DNA of 64,000 nt from M3007 sp964621185 (GTDB taxonomy: Bacteria; Bacteroidota; Bacteroidia; Chitinophagales; Saprospiraceae): contig CAZULM010000009.1 of the NCBI GenBank assembly GCA_964621185.1, positions 62,001 through 126,000 of the forward strand, given 5' to 3'. Position 1 is the first letter of the stretch, and every line of letters begins with the position of its first letter. Below are positions 51,959 to 60,742 of the stretch, one piece after another. A model generated the notes under the pieces. The model saw nothing but the letters and a program-made list of their open reading frames with translations, ran no database searches and had not been told where the DNA came from. Made by a program: the position numbers and the translations under genes.

Positions 51959-54670
51959 TCACTCTACCAGAATAAACCCAGCCCAGGCATAAGGGCTGTC
52001 GGGATACTTGCTGCGCATAGCCTGTTGTGCCGCTCGAAAAGCTTCGGGCAGGGCCAATTTGCGCTCCAGATAATACCGGTAAAATTCCACCATCAATTCG
52101 CCCGTAGCCTTGTCGCTGACCTGCCACAGGCTCATGATCATGTATTTTGCCCCCGCAATTTTGAATGCGCGCTGCAGGCCATAAATCCCTTCGTTGCCTT
52201 TGATCTGGCCCAATCCGGTTTCACAGGCAGAAAGGACAACAAGCGCGGTGTTCGACAGGTTTTGCTGACTGATTTCATAAGCGGTCAGGATGCCATCTTC
52301 GCCGTTTGCGGGCGGTTCATGGCTGACCCAGGCCTGGTTTGCACCCGCCAGTATCAGTCCAGCCCGGATCATCGGATCCTCTGATACCCTGAATATTAGG
52401 TCCTGGTTGTCGATGGACAAGGGTTTGTCTGTTATCTGTTCTTTAGGATCGGGGAAAAAATAGCCATGGGTTGCCAGGTGCAAAATACGGGGAGAGGGGT
52501 TTTCTCTGCCCAGGGCATGAAATGTTTCTTCTGTGGCGGCAATTCCTGTCTTTATTTGTACGCGGATACTGTTTTCTCGAAGAATCCCTGAAATGCTTTC
52601 CACCTCCAACATGGTGGCCGGCAAATATTTCCAGCTTTTTGGCCCTCCCCAAAGGCTTTCATCCGGACTGTCGGTATCCATACCCCGGTTAAGCCCTGCC
52701 TGTAGCGGATATGGCGCAGATGCGCTGGAATCGTATTGGATACCGCCAAAAAGCACGGCACTCCTGTCATCGTTCAGCAAAGGTTGCTGCCCCTGCGCCA
52801 ATTGGCGGGTACTGCCCAGCACGATCAACAGATGTTTGTCGGAAAAAGTGCTTCGGTCATTTGTCGGGATAGCCCCCAGGTTGAGGCGATAAAGCAGGCC
52901 TGAAGGCGCACAAAACACCTTGTTCGCGCCTTCCAGCAAGGGTTCCAAAGGCCTCCAAACCAGGCCGTAAATGGTTTGCCCCGTGGAAGATTTATAAAAT
53001 TCGTCGATGCGCTCCATGTCGTTGCTTTGGGGCAGCAGTTTGGATAGTTGTTTGGCTTCGAACAAGGGTACCATTTTAGGCGCTGTATCGCCGTACCTGA
53101 GCGCCAGTGCGGCATAAAGGATGCTGTCCGTAGGGTTGGGATTGTAATAATTGAAATGAATAAATTCGATGGCCACTTCGCCGGGCTGCAAGGCCTCCTG
53201 CACTTCTTGCCACCGCGTTTTCCGAATGGCCTCCCCAAAACCCGCCACCCTTCGCGCCAGTTCCTTTTCAACCGAGTTGGCCAGAGATTCCAGGTCTTCC
53301 GTATGTTGTTGTTGCGCCTTTGGCCGGGCATATTCTTTGGCCAGCCGCCGCCGGTAAGCGCGCAACAGTTCGTTTAAGGAGGCAGCGCTCGAGTCGGCAG
53401 CAGCTATCTTCTCGATATACGCATTGATGTTGAGTTGCAGGCCTTTGTAGAATAAAGCATTGTCGTAGCAACTGTTCGACAAAATAGTATCCGCCTTGCT
53501 GACTTGCCAGGAAAAAGCGTAAAAGCACTCAAGATCTTTTTTGTACAGTTGAATGTAAGCGTCAAGCTCTGTACCCGATAAAAACTTCGAGGCATTTGCA
53601 AGCAGATCGTTGGTAGCGGCATTAGCATCAAGATAAAGCGGCCGGGCAGATTCCAGACGGCCCATTTGGATGTACAATGCCGCCAGGTTGTTCATACTGG
53701 CCAGATAATCGGGATGCCGCCGCCCCAGAATTTTTTCACGGACGGCTTTCGCCTCCAGAAGGCAGGATTCTGCCTGTGGGTAGCGCCGGGTTCGTTTGTA
53801 CAATTGGCCAAGATTGTTCAGCGCTTCGGCATATTGGAGGTTATCCGTGCCGTAAACCCTGCCCCAATTTTTTTTGGCTTCCAGAAAAAACGGTTCGGCT
53901 TTTTCGTATTGGTTCATCTCGCAATACAACAAACCGAGGTTGTTCAAACTTCCGGCATACAAGGGATGGTCTTTTCCGAGTTCCATTTCGCGAATAGCTT
54001 TGGCATTTTGGTAAAGCGGTTCAGCGGCTTGGAATCGCCCGAGGTTGTAGTATAGGGCCGCCAGGTTGTTCAAGCTGGCCGCATAGTCCAACGGCGATTG
54101 CTGACTGGCATGCTCCCGGAGGTTTTTCACCTCAATCAGGATATTTTCAGCGGCCTCGAAGCGTCCCATCAGACAATAAAGCACGCCCAAATTGTTCGAC
54201 ACCTTGGCATAATCGGGCGATTCGATGCCCAAAACCCTTTTTTGGATTGCCCTGGCTTCAAGGTAGTAGTTTTCAGCCGCATCGTATTTGCCCAGCTCTT
54301 TGTTCAACACCCCAAGGTTGTTGATGTACCGGGCAAATTCCTTGTTTTCCCTGCCTTGCGCTTTCTCCCGATAGATGACGGCTTCAATGTAACAGCGGTT
54401 TGCTTTCATATAATCGCCAGACATGAAATAAGCCCGGCCTTTGTTAAACTGGCAAGCAGCGTAGGCAACACTTTCCTTGCCAAAAGCGGTCAATATCACG
54501 GTTTCCAGCGTATCCAACAGGGCAAGCGCTTCCTCAAACCGCTGTTCGTCCGCTAATTTCCTGGAAATACCAACCAAACTGTCTACCTGCCGATTTGTGG
54601 GCAAATTTGCTACCTGGCCAAAAGAAACAGCCGAATAAACCAAAAACAAAAAACCAGATAAATACCGCAT
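51959..54670 (-). CDS. TPR-CHAT protein (caspase-like)
   Basis: A 903-residue protein starting at ATG 54670 with a signal-peptide-like N-terminus (MRYLSGFLFLVYSAVSFGQ). TPR repeats fill about 60-370, each with the pattern YAxSLNNLGxLY. The C-terminal CHAT domain (about 600-903) has the caspase-type catalytic pair: His in HLATHGYF (about 735) and Cys in LSACETGLG (about 815). CHAT proteins are clan CD peptidases; TPR-CHAT forms act in some defence and signalling systems. Here it is the last gene of a sigma/anti-sigma-like operon, with a 52-base gap. If the signal sequence works, the protease would act outside the cytoplasm, which is unusual for a defence effector. Confidence 0.88.
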   Translation of the reverse strand: MRYLSGFLFLVYSAVSFGQVANLPTNRQVDSLVGISRKLADEQRFEEALALLDTLETVILTAFGKESVAYAACQFNKGRAYFMSGDYMKANRCYIEAVIYREKAQGRENKEFARYINNLGVLNKELGKYDAAENYYLEARAIQKRVLGIESPDYAKVSNNLGVLYCLMGRFEAAENILIEVKNLREHASQQSPLDYAASLNNLAALYYNLGRFQAAEPLYQNAKAIREMELGKDHPLYAGSLNNLGLLYCEMNQYEKAEPFFLEAKKNWGRVYGTDNLQYAEALNNLGQLYKRTRRYPQAESCLLEAKAVREKILGRRHPDYLASMNNLAALYIQMGRLESARPLYLDANAATNDLLANASKFLSGTELDAYIQLYKKDLECFYAFSWQVSKADTILSNSCYDNALFYKGLQLNINAYIEKIAAADSSAASLNELLRAYRRRLAKEYARPKAQQQHTEDLESLANSVEKELARRVAGFGEAIRKTRWQEVQEALQPGEVAIEFIHFNYYNPNPTDSILYAALALRYGDTAPKMVPLFEAKQLSKLLPQSNDMERIDEFYKSSTGQTIYGLVWRPLEPLLEGANKVFCAPSGLLYRLNLGAIPTNDRSTFSDKHLLIVLGSTRQLAQGQQPLLNDDRSAVLFGGIQYDSSASAPYPLQAGLNRGMDTDSPDESLWGGPKSWKYLPATMLEVESISGILRENSIRVQIKTGIAATEETFHALGRENPSPRILHLATHGYFFPDPKEQITDKPLSIDNQDLIFRVSEDPMIRAGLILAGANQAWVSHEPPANGEDGILTAYEISQQNLSNTALVVLSACETGLGQIKGNEGIYGLQRAFKIAGAKYMIMSLWQVSDKATGELMVEFYRYYLERKLALPEAFRAAQQAMRSKYPDSPYAWAGFILVE

Positions 54671-54722
54671 AATCAATAGAATATTTGAGTCATGGTTGCG
54701 GCGGCCGATATTCGGATTATTA

Positions 54723-55592
54723 TCAAATTATCACATTAATTCTCCCTACCCATAGCGTCCGATACCCTTCTGCTACAGATGTGCCGCGCTGCTGCCCAAC
54801 GAGCAGGTAATAAAGCCCGGGTTTGAGGCTTAGCTGCTGGTTGAAATCTACCCTGTATTTCCCTTCACCGTCTGGTTGCAGCGGAAAGGGGAAATCGGCA
54901 CGCGGCAGTTTCTTTTCCCAAGCTTCAGGTCGATTGGAATACACGAAAAGCCGCAGGGATTGGGTGTCGATCAGGGTATCGAGGTTCCACAGGCCGCGAA
55001 ATGCCAGGCTGAAATTGCCTGATTTCGACTTTACGGTGCTGTCCTGGGCAGGGCTGCTCAGTTCAAGTTCCCCGGCGCCCCTGATATGGCCGATGCGCAG
55101 TTCCAGGGCAGGGTTTGGCTTGAAGTCAGCAGGGTTCATCCTGGCAATTGGGCGCCTGGCTTTGGTTTCTTCAGGCGATGCCGGCCGTTCAATGGGCGCT
55201 GCTGGTTCCTGTATCGGGGTCTTCTGTTCAATTGCTGCAGATTGGTCTTGTGGCAGCTTTGATGAAGGCTGCATCCACCACCAGGCAGCGATAATGAGGG
55301 TAATAGAGGCAGCAACGGCAAGGTATGGGCGCAATAGTTGGAAGCGCAAAGTTTTTCTGCTGCCCGTTTCAGCTATCTCATCGGACACTTCTGACCACAT
55401 ATCGTTCAAGGCCCTGCGCAAGCGCAATTCGGAAGGGTTGCCAAGGTGTTTTTGCAGTCGGCGCTGGAGCTCCAATTGCGCGCGCAAATCGGCATCGGTT
55501 TCGAGGCGTTGCTCAAAAGCCTGCAGCGCAGATCCGGACAAGTCGCCGTCCAGATACTGTTCAATCAGTTCGTTTAGCTGTTGCGTCGTCAT
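54723..55592 (-). CDS. Anti-sigma-factor-like membrane protein
   Basis: A 289-residue protein with a single membrane segment at about 89-107 (YLAVAASITLIIAAWWWM). The cytoplasmic N-terminus (LNELIEQYLDGDLSGSALQAF) resembles the helical sigma-binding segment of membrane anti-sigma factors, here without a zinc-binding HxxxCxxC motif. A Pro-rich linker follows. The C-terminal domain of about 130 residues is beta-type (YRVDFNQQLSLKPGLYYLLV) and should be periplasmic. It starts 22 bases after the ECF sigma gene. It probably holds the sigma factor inactive until a signal is sensed. This is inferred from order and architecture. Confidence 0.7.
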   Translation of the reverse strand: MTTQQLNELIEQYLDGDLSGSALQAFEQRLETDADLRAQLELQRRLQKHLGNPSELRLRRALNDMWSEVSDEIAETGSRKTLRFQLLRPYLAVAASITLIIAAWWWMQPSSKLPQDQSAAIEQKTPIQEPAAPIERPASPEETKARRPIARMNPADFKPNPALELRIGHIRGAGELELSSPAQDSTVKSKSGNFSLAFRGLWNLDTLIDTQSLRLFVYSNRPEAWEKKLPRADFPFPLQPDGEGKYRVDFNQQLSLKPGLYYLLVGQQRGTSVAEGYRTLWVGRINVII

Positions 55593-55614
55593 CAGGCAAT
55601 ATTCTTTAAGCCGT

Positions 55615-56178
55615 TTATCGGATCAACTCCTGGTATTCCGGGGCGTTTTGGATCAATTCGATCAGGCGGTTTTTACACTGGCTTTTTCGCCGTTTGGCAT
55701 ACCCCTCACTGCCATATCCCATCTTTTGCGCGATGGTTTCCATCGATAATTTTTGAAAAAAATATTCCAGCACCTGCTGGCAATCGGCGCCCAATTGTTG
55801 AAAAGCATTCCAGAACAAGTTGCCCTGTTCTACATGCAACAAGTCGTCGGCCAGCAGATCGCTGTCTGGTATATATTTGGCATCCTCTGATAAGGTGACC
55901 TCTGCGGTGGCAGCTTTTTTTGTGCGCATATTGAGCCACAGGTGGCGGCAAATGCCAAAAAAGTAGGTGCTGAACTTGCTGGTGAGTTGAAAATCAGGTT
56001 GTTGTGCTTTTTGGAAAACAAGCAGCACGGCATCCTGAAAAACATCTTTGATGTCGGATTCAGCACCGCCATAATCGCGAACCAAGCGAAGCAGGAAGGG
56101 GTATTGCTGATGGTACAAGTGCCGCAAAACGGCGCCGTCGCCTTCAAGTATGCCTGCTATATAGTTCGGTTGCTCCAT
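55615..56178 (-). CDS. ECF-type RNA polymerase sigma factor
   Basis: A 187-residue extracytoplasmic-function sigma-70 protein. Region 2 covers about 25-95 (LVRDYGGAESDIKDVFQD, then FSTYFFGICRHLWLN, which carries the -10 recognition helix). Region 4 lies at the C-terminus (METIAQKMGYGSEGYAKRR), a helix-turn-helix reading the -35. The promoter region between this gene and vapBC contains a TACCTTTG box (56219-56226 on the minus strand) inside a perfect ten-base inverted repeat, which suggests tight control. It is first in the operon with the anti-sigma-like protein and the TPR-CHAT protein. Confidence 0.93.
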   Translation of the reverse strand: MEQPNYIAGILEGDGAVLRHLYHQQYPFLLRLVRDYGGAESDIKDVFQDAVLLVFQKAQQPDFQLTSKFSTYFFGICRHLWLNMRTKKAATAEVTLSEDAKYIPDSDLLADDLLHVEQGNLFWNAFQQLGADCQQVLEYFFQKLSMETIAQKMGYGSEGYAKRRKSQCKNRLIELIQNAPEYQELIR

Positions 56179-56205
56179 AATAGGAAGGAAAATGAATAGC
56201 GTGCC

Positions 56206-56247
56206 CGAATACCGGTTTCAAAGGTACTTCTTTGAGCCCGGTATTCG
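56206..56247. promoter_or_regulatory. Palindrome around the sigma-operon promoter
   Basis: CGAATACCGG (56206-56215) and CCGGTATTCG (56238-56247) form a perfect ten-base inverted repeat. Inside it TCAAAG and CTTTGA form a second smaller palindrome. The minus-strand -7 box TACCTTTG (56226-56219) lies at the centre. No -33 element is clear, consistent with activator or autogenous control. Confidence 0.6.
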
Positions 56248-56285
56248 CTATTTTCCTAACCTGTAAAAGTGAGCAGTGTTTTTGC

Positions 56286-56316
56286 TTGACAACTTGTCAA
56301 ACAAGGCTTACCTTTG
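56286..56316 (+). promoter_or_regulatory. vapBC promoter with operator palindrome
   Basis: TTG (56286-56288), 20 bases, TACCTTTG (56309-56316). TTGACAA-C-TTGTCAA (56286-56300) is a perfect palindrome covering the -33 element, well placed for repression by the antitoxin complex. The antitoxin ATG is at 56327. Confidence 0.65.
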
Positions 56317-56326
56317 TTCAAAAAAT

Positions 56327-56563
56327 ATGCGCACCTACACTGTTGGAGAATTCAAAAGCAACTTTTCAGACATCCTGGAAATGGTACGCTCCGGGGAGAA
56401 TATTGCTATTGCCTATGGTAAAAAGAAGGAAATAGTAGCCTATTTGGTGCCGCGCTCCTCACGAGCTGGCAAAAAGCGCCCTGTTGGGTTGTTGGACGGA
56501 AAAGCAACGGTTACATTTTCCGATGATTTCAAGATAACGGAAGAGGAGTTTCTTGGCCTATGA
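56327..56563 (+). CDS. Phd/YefM-type antitoxin
   Basis: A 78-residue antitoxin. The N-terminal half (MRTYTVGEFKSNFSDILEMV) matches the Phd/YefM DNA-binding fold, and the C-terminal half (VTFSDDFKITEEEFLGL) is the acidic part that should wrap the toxin. It should neutralise the PIN toxin encoded next and repress the shared promoter; a perfect palindrome overlaps that promoter. Its TGA overlaps the toxin ATG (ATGA at 56560-56563). I chose ATG at 56327; the frame is open to 56276, but the upstream part would include the operator. Confidence 0.88.
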   Translation: MRTYTVGEFKSNFSDILEMVRSGENIAIAYGKKKEIVAYLVPRSSRAGKKRPVGLLDGKATVTFSDDFKITEEEFLGL

Positions 56564-56958
56564 ATTATTTACTGGACACCCATACCTTGATCTGGGCCAT
56601 TGCCGACTCGAAAAAGCTTTCCAAAAGAGCCAAAGAACTGATTGAAGACTCTTCTTGCCATATCTTGGTCAGCGCCATCTCATTTTGGGAAATCTCGCTC
56701 AAACATTCCATCGGTAAGCTGCAATTGGGCAGCATCAGCCCTGAGGATTTTCCCATTCTTTGCCAAAAAATGGACTTTGAAGTGCTTTCAATCGATCCAG
56801 ATACCTGCTCGACTTACCATTTCCTGGAAGCAAAGTACCATAAGGATCCATTTGACCGAATGTTGCTCTGGCTTGCAAAAAGTCAAAATTTCAGTATTAT
56901 TAGCAAAGACGAAAACCTCAAATTGTATGCCTCTGAAGGGCTTTCCATTGTTTGGTGA
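56560..56958 (+). CDS. vapC: PIN-domain toxin
   Basis: A 132-residue PIN-domain RNase of the VapC type. Acidic metal-binding residues are in place: Asp6 (MNYLLDTHTLIWA), Glu44 (ISFWEIS), Asp96 and Asp99 (DPFDRML), and Asp117. VapC toxins cut tRNA or rRNA and stop growth when the antitoxin is lost. It overlaps the antitoxin gene by four bases and so is translationally coupled. The active site is intact, so the system is probably functional. It converges on the Omp28 gene with a gap of 13 bases. Confidence 0.92.
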   Translation: MNYLLDTHTLIWAIADSKKLSKRAKELIEDSSCHILVSAISFWEISLKHSIGKLQLGSISPEDFPILCQKMDFEVLSIDPDTCSTYHFLEAKYHKDPFDRMLLWLAKSQNFSIISKDENLKLYASEGLSIVW

Positions 56959-56971
56959 GTAGTGTGGCCCC

Positions 56972-57802
56972 TCACTTCACCACATGTTCCTCTGCTGCCT
57001 GCAACACGATCTTCTCATCTGGCCCGGGCTGGTGCACATAAGCTACCACGCTGCAATGCTTCGCATCCCATTCCGCAGGGAGGCGGTAGCTGAAGTTCTT
57101 GCTGATCAGGGCGCCCGCTGTCAGCGGTTCAGGGATATCGTTGCCGGTGGGCTGTGTGACGACATCGCGCAGCACATGCCGGTGCACATAGTCCTTGATA
57201 AGCGTACCATTGTCATTTTGCAGGTCGATGATGCTGTCCTGGGTGATGACCACCGTGAGCCGGTTGTTCCCAGCGATTGTATTTTCAGGGGCGATGTTAA
57301 CGAGTATGTCCAGGTCGCGGGTGGCGGCATTGTATGTGCTTTTCACAAAAAGGCCCAGGCCGTAATCTTTCGTAAATTCGGAAGCCACGAGGCCAGACCA
57401 GCTAGAACTGGGCACCACAAAACGCGACAAGGTGAAGGTGGGCGACAAATACCGGGCAATGGATGCACAAGGCACCCCGATAAATGGCCCTATAAAATCG
57501 GCCATCAGTTTGCCATTTGTGGTGCGGAAATCATATTTGCTGCCATCGGGGCCGGTGTAAGGGTCGGAAAAACTTGGCGCAGCATGGATGGACACGACGA
57601 TCAGGTTGTCTTTGCCATAAGTGTTCTGCAGGGTGTTCAGCACCCTCGCGCCGCCCGGGCATGCGGTGCATTTGACCCCCGTCATCTCCTCAATCAACAC
57701 CTTCCGCTTGCCGACAGAAAGCTCGGGGATGCTGAGTTCTTTTTCTTTGCAGCCCAAAAACGCGAGCGCTGCGATGCCTAGGAATGGGAGAATTCGTTTC
57801 AT
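56972..57802 (-). CDS. Omp28-related outer-membrane lipoprotein
   Basis: A 276-residue lipoprotein. The lipobox FLGC has its cysteine at residue 18. The next domain looks like a thioredoxin-related fold with CTAC (Cys45, Cys48) in EEMTGVKCTACPGG. The rest is the Omp28 beta region (NIAPENTIAGNNRLTVVITQ, HRHVLRDVVTQPTG). Omp28-related proteins are Bacteroidota surface proteins, first seen as antigens; a redox or assembly role is inferred. It lies 34 bases downstream of the DUF6029 gene on the same strand, the usual pairing, so they form an operon. Confidence 0.92.
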   Translation of the reverse strand: MKRILPFLGIAALAFLGCKEKELSIPELSVGKRKVLIEEMTGVKCTACPGGARVLNTLQNTYGKDNLIVVSIHAAPSFSDPYTGPDGSKYDFRTTNGKLMADFIGPFIGVPCASIARYLSPTFTLSRFVVPSSSWSGLVASEFTKDYGLGLFVKSTYNAATRDLDILVNIAPENTIAGNNRLTVVITQDSIIDLQNDNGTLIKDYVHRHVLRDVVTQPTGNDIPEPLTAGALISKNFSYRLPAEWDAKHCSVVAYVHQPGPDEKIVLQAAEEHVVK

Positions 57803-57836
57803 AATAGTATAAATTTTGCGGCATTAAGGCCTGTTC

Positions 57837-59468
57837 TTAAAACGAAGAATTAATTTGCAATTTCACGCCAGAAAACGCCGGTTCATAACGGCAAATACCA
57901 CCGGCGCAGTTGATGCCTTCCACCTGTTTCACCCACGACAAGCCAATGCGGTTGGCTTTGTGGGTGTACGCGAGCTGAACCGTTGGGAAGTGCAGCTCAT
58001 CGTATTTCAACTTCTCTTGCGAAAGCCCTTCGGTATCTTGGTGTTTCAATTTGTACATGTCCGATACGGTGATCAGCCAATGCGGCGCAAGGCCAAGCTC
58101 CACGACGGCGTTTATCCAGGACCCGAATTCGTCTTCCGTATTGAGGTACTGGGCTTCGATGCGCAGGGATTTGCGGGAGCTGAATTTGTACAGGTACTCC
58201 GCAAAGGGCGTGATGGCATTCACATAGCTGTCCTTCCCCTGATACACAAAGATATTGTATTTTAGCAATTGAACGCCGCCAATAAATTGCCATTTGCGCT
58301 TTTGTTTCCAGATGAACTCGGGTGTCAATTCCCGGTAAAGCTCTGTGCCGTCGGGGAACTGTATGTCGGAAAAATTCAAGCCCAGCGACAGCTTTTTGTT
58401 CACTTTGTAATTTACGTCAATCTGTATGGCCTGCTCGTCAATCTCCTGCGTGGCGGGCGCAAAGCGCGTGGTGAGGCGGTAGGTGTTCTGCTTGGCCATG
58501 GGTGGCAGGAAGTTGATGGGGCCTTGCACACCGATGTTGAAAGGGGTTTGGCGGAAGGAAAAATTGTTGGTGCGCTTGAGTTCGAGCGTGACGCCAAGGC
58601 CTTTTTGGGAATAAGCAATGCTGCTGTACACCGAGTAGCCTTTGCGGTTTTCGATTTTGCCCTGGTCGCCCCTGGCCGTAAAAACATTGGGGTCGTTGAT
58701 GACGTCGTACGACTTTACGGCGCCTTCTACGTACCAGATAAAATTGCCCGCCGTCAGGGTGTTGTACAGGGTGCCTGCATACGTGTTGTACTGCGCGCCG
58801 GTGCTGTCTTGCGGGGTGTAAGTGGAAATGGTATTCACGATTTGGTCAACGGTACCGGCGCTGTAGGTGCGGCCAATGACGCCGATGCCGGGGGCCAGGG
58901 TGAAATTCGATGTGGAATCAGGCTTAATGAAGCCTTCGAGGCTTGCCCCGCGGATGACGGTGTTGTACAAGTCGAATTGTTGCTTCTGGCGTCCGGTAAA
59001 GCCTTTGATTTTCCAGTTATCGTTGAGGTGGTACCCTACTTTGATGCCAAAGAGCGCGTTGTCGATCATCAGGGCGCGTTCTTCGTAGGCGCGGTAGATA
59101 ATGCCTGCGCCAATCTGGTCGTAGATATAGCCGCCTTCCAGTTCGAGCTTGCCCACGTTTTTGTGCACAAACCAGCGGCCAATGCCCTGGTCGGTGTAGG
59201 AGTTGGTGGGGTTGAGCAGGTTGGAGTTGTTGAACAAGTCGAAGCGCAGGCCCATGTCGAAGCCCCAATTGGAATAATTAAGGTTGAGCCAGCTTTCCGC
59301 GCCGAATTTCTGGTAGTCGTACTGCGGGATTCCCGAACCCACCCGCTTTTCGTCGGCGATAAAAAAGTTGCCGTTCGACTGCAGGCCGCCGCTGATGCGG
59401 CTCTGGTCTTGGGCCGTGGCCAGGCCCGCGCACAGCGAGAGTATGTGAAGGAGTAAAATTCTTTTCAT
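57837..59468 (-). CDS. DUF6029 outer-membrane protein
   Basis: A 543-residue protein with a signal peptide (MKRILLLHILSLCAGLATAQ) from ATG at 59468; the frame runs further upstream but without a signal. Mature sequence is rich in beta-strands and aromatic residues (GIIYRAYEERALMIDNAL, SYVNAITPFAEYLYKFSSRK), consistent with a large outer-membrane barrel. The DUF6029 family occurs in Bacteroidota next to Omp28-related genes, as here. A TACCTTTG box lies at 59549-59556. Function unknown; the fixed pairing suggests the two proteins work together at the outer membrane. Confidence 0.88.
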   Translation of the reverse strand: MKRILLLHILSLCAGLATAQDQSRISGGLQSNGNFFIADEKRVGSGIPQYDYQKFGAESWLNLNYSNWGFDMGLRFDLFNNSNLLNPTNSYTDQGIGRWFVHKNVGKLELEGGYIYDQIGAGIIYRAYEERALMIDNALFGIKVGYHLNDNWKIKGFTGRQKQQFDLYNTVIRGASLEGFIKPDSTSNFTLAPGIGVIGRTYSAGTVDQIVNTISTYTPQDSTGAQYNTYAGTLYNTLTAGNFIWYVEGAVKSYDVINDPNVFTARGDQGKIENRKGYSVYSSIAYSQKGLGVTLELKRTNNFSFRQTPFNIGVQGPINFLPPMAKQNTYRLTTRFAPATQEIDEQAIQIDVNYKVNKKLSLGLNFSDIQFPDGTELYRELTPEFIWKQKRKWQFIGGVQLLKYNIFVYQGKDSYVNAITPFAEYLYKFSSRKSLRIEAQYLNTEDEFGSWINAVVELGLAPHWLITVSDMYKLKHQDTEGLSQEKLKYDELHFPTVQLAYTHKANRIGLSWVKQVEGINCAGGICRYEPAFSGVKLQINSSF

Positions 59469-59629
59469 GCAGAATGGTGAATGTGATAATTTGAATAATT
59501 TGATAATGTGATAATTATTCAAAAATGCTTGTCTTGGGTTAGGGTAGGCAAAGGTAGAGTGCGGTTGCTTGTTCTTGCGCATTTGTGCGGCGGAAATAGT
59601 CGTGCATGGGCAAAAGGTGCTTTGCGCCG

Positions 59630-59657
59630 TTGGCCGTTGGCTTATAGCCATTGGCTT
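59630..59657 (+). repeat. Period-7 TTGGCNN repeat, third locus
   Basis: Four consecutive heptamers: TTGGCCG, TTGGCTT, ATAGCCA, TTGGCTT. Same family as at 2062-2096 and 12134-12161. The third unit is reversed in orientation. Confidence 0.65.
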
Positions 59658-59767
59658 GTGCAAAATGACCTTATTAGGCAGCTACTCAGCCTCAAGTTGC
59701 CGCGAGGCTTAATACTTGAATCTACATCAAGTCCTTAGCGGCATGGAATATTCCATCCCCATTTCCC

Positions 59768-59810
59768 CCAAAAACCACAAGCGCCACCCCGGAACCCCAG
59801 GATGGCGCTT
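59768..59810 (-). terminator. Terminator of the DUF937 gene
   Basis: On the minus strand AAGCGCCA (59810-59803) pairs with TGGCGCTT (59786-59779). The stem is lengthened by two more pairs after a mismatch. GTGGTTTTTGG follows. It lies 24 bases past the DUF937 stop. Confidence 0.6.
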
Positions 59811-59834
59811 GACATTCACATCAGCCAGAAAAAA

Positions 59835-60473
59835 CTATTTTTTCCCGAACAGCCCGCCAAGCAGGCCGCCGAGCAAGCCGCCGCCACCTTGTGGTTGCGT
59901 CTGCGCTTGCGGCTGGCCGCCGCCGAGCACCTGGCCCAGCACCGAGCCGATCAAATCGCCCATGCCGGGCTGTTGCTGGGCGCTTTGGGCAGAGCCCATC
60001 AGCACGCCGGCGAGGCCGCCGAGGTCGAGGCCGCCCGTCTTTTTTGTTTTGCCGAGCACGCTCATCACGATTGGCGCAAGAATGGGCATGAGCTTCATCA
60101 CCTGGCTGGCGCTCAGGCCAGAGGACTGGCCGATTTGCGCAGCGGCGGTTTCCTGCTTCTCGCCCAGGATATGGCCGAGAATACCCATGCCATTGGTCGC
60201 GCCAGATGCCTGGGCGTTACCTCCTTGCATCATGCCGCCCAACATGCCGAGCACGTCGTCGAGTATGCTGCCGTCGTGGTCGCGGTCGAGCGCGGCGCTG
60301 AGGGCAGAAAGGCCTCCTTCATTGGATGCGTTGTTGGCCAAGCCTCCGATCAACGTGGCGAAGATGCCGTTTGTGGCCTGGGCCGTCTGTTCGGGCGCGG
60401 CGCCGATGTGGTCGCTGAGCTGGCCGATCATGTCGTCGGAAACTTGGTTCTGAAGGATGTCCATCAAATTCAT
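59835..60473 (-). CDS. DUF937 protein
   Basis: A 212-residue protein of the DUF937 family, widespread and of unknown function. It starts at ATG 60473 (MNLMDILQNQVSDD). The N-terminal helical part (residues 1-65) precedes a Gly/Ala-rich region with repeated GG pairs, Met-rich stretches (LGMLGGMMQGG), and a glycine-rich end (GGGLLGGLLGGLFGKK). The frame extends upstream to 60608 without family similarity. It carries no signal peptide. A terminator follows directly. It is divergent from the HD hydrolase gene. Confidence 0.85.
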   Translation of the reverse strand: MNLMDILQNQVSDDMIGQLSDHIGAAPEQTAQATNGIFATLIGGLANNASNEGGLSALSAALDRDHDGSILDDVLGMLGGMMQGGNAQASGATNGMGILGHILGEKQETAAAQIGQSSGLSASQVMKLMPILAPIVMSVLGKTKKTGGLDLGGLAGVLMGSAQSAQQQPGMGDLIGSVLGQVLGGGQPQAQTQPQGGGGLLGGLLGGLFGKK

Positions 60474-60742
60474 AATCAATAGGTTGTTTTTTTTTGTAAG
60501 AAATGATTTTTTTTCAAGATTGTGCCCGATTTCGCCGGCCACGAAGTTTAGACGCAAAACTATGAAAAAGTAGCAGGTTCCCGGCAGGCTTCCGCGCAAA
60601 AGCGGCATAATATTGGTCCATGGGGGAAATTATTTTTCCATATCCCGTTTAATTTTGAGAAAAGCCGCAATTTTGGCCTGCACTTCCAACAAATCTCATG
60701 CGCCGGCGTTCACCCTGCGTACCGATGCCCGATAGAAGCAAC

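Larger units (their letters stand above)
59469..59834. other. Intergenic region between DUF6029 and DUF937 genes
   Basis: It holds a TACCTTTG box for the DUF6029 gene (59549-59556), a period-7 repeat (59630-59657), and a terminator for the DUF937 gene (59768-59810). No gene is evident. Confidence 0.55.

Noticed and set aside
58269..59456. Plus-strand frame of 395 codons
   Set aside because: Antisense to the DUF6029 gene; composition is Val/Gly/Ala-rich and has no recognisable domain.
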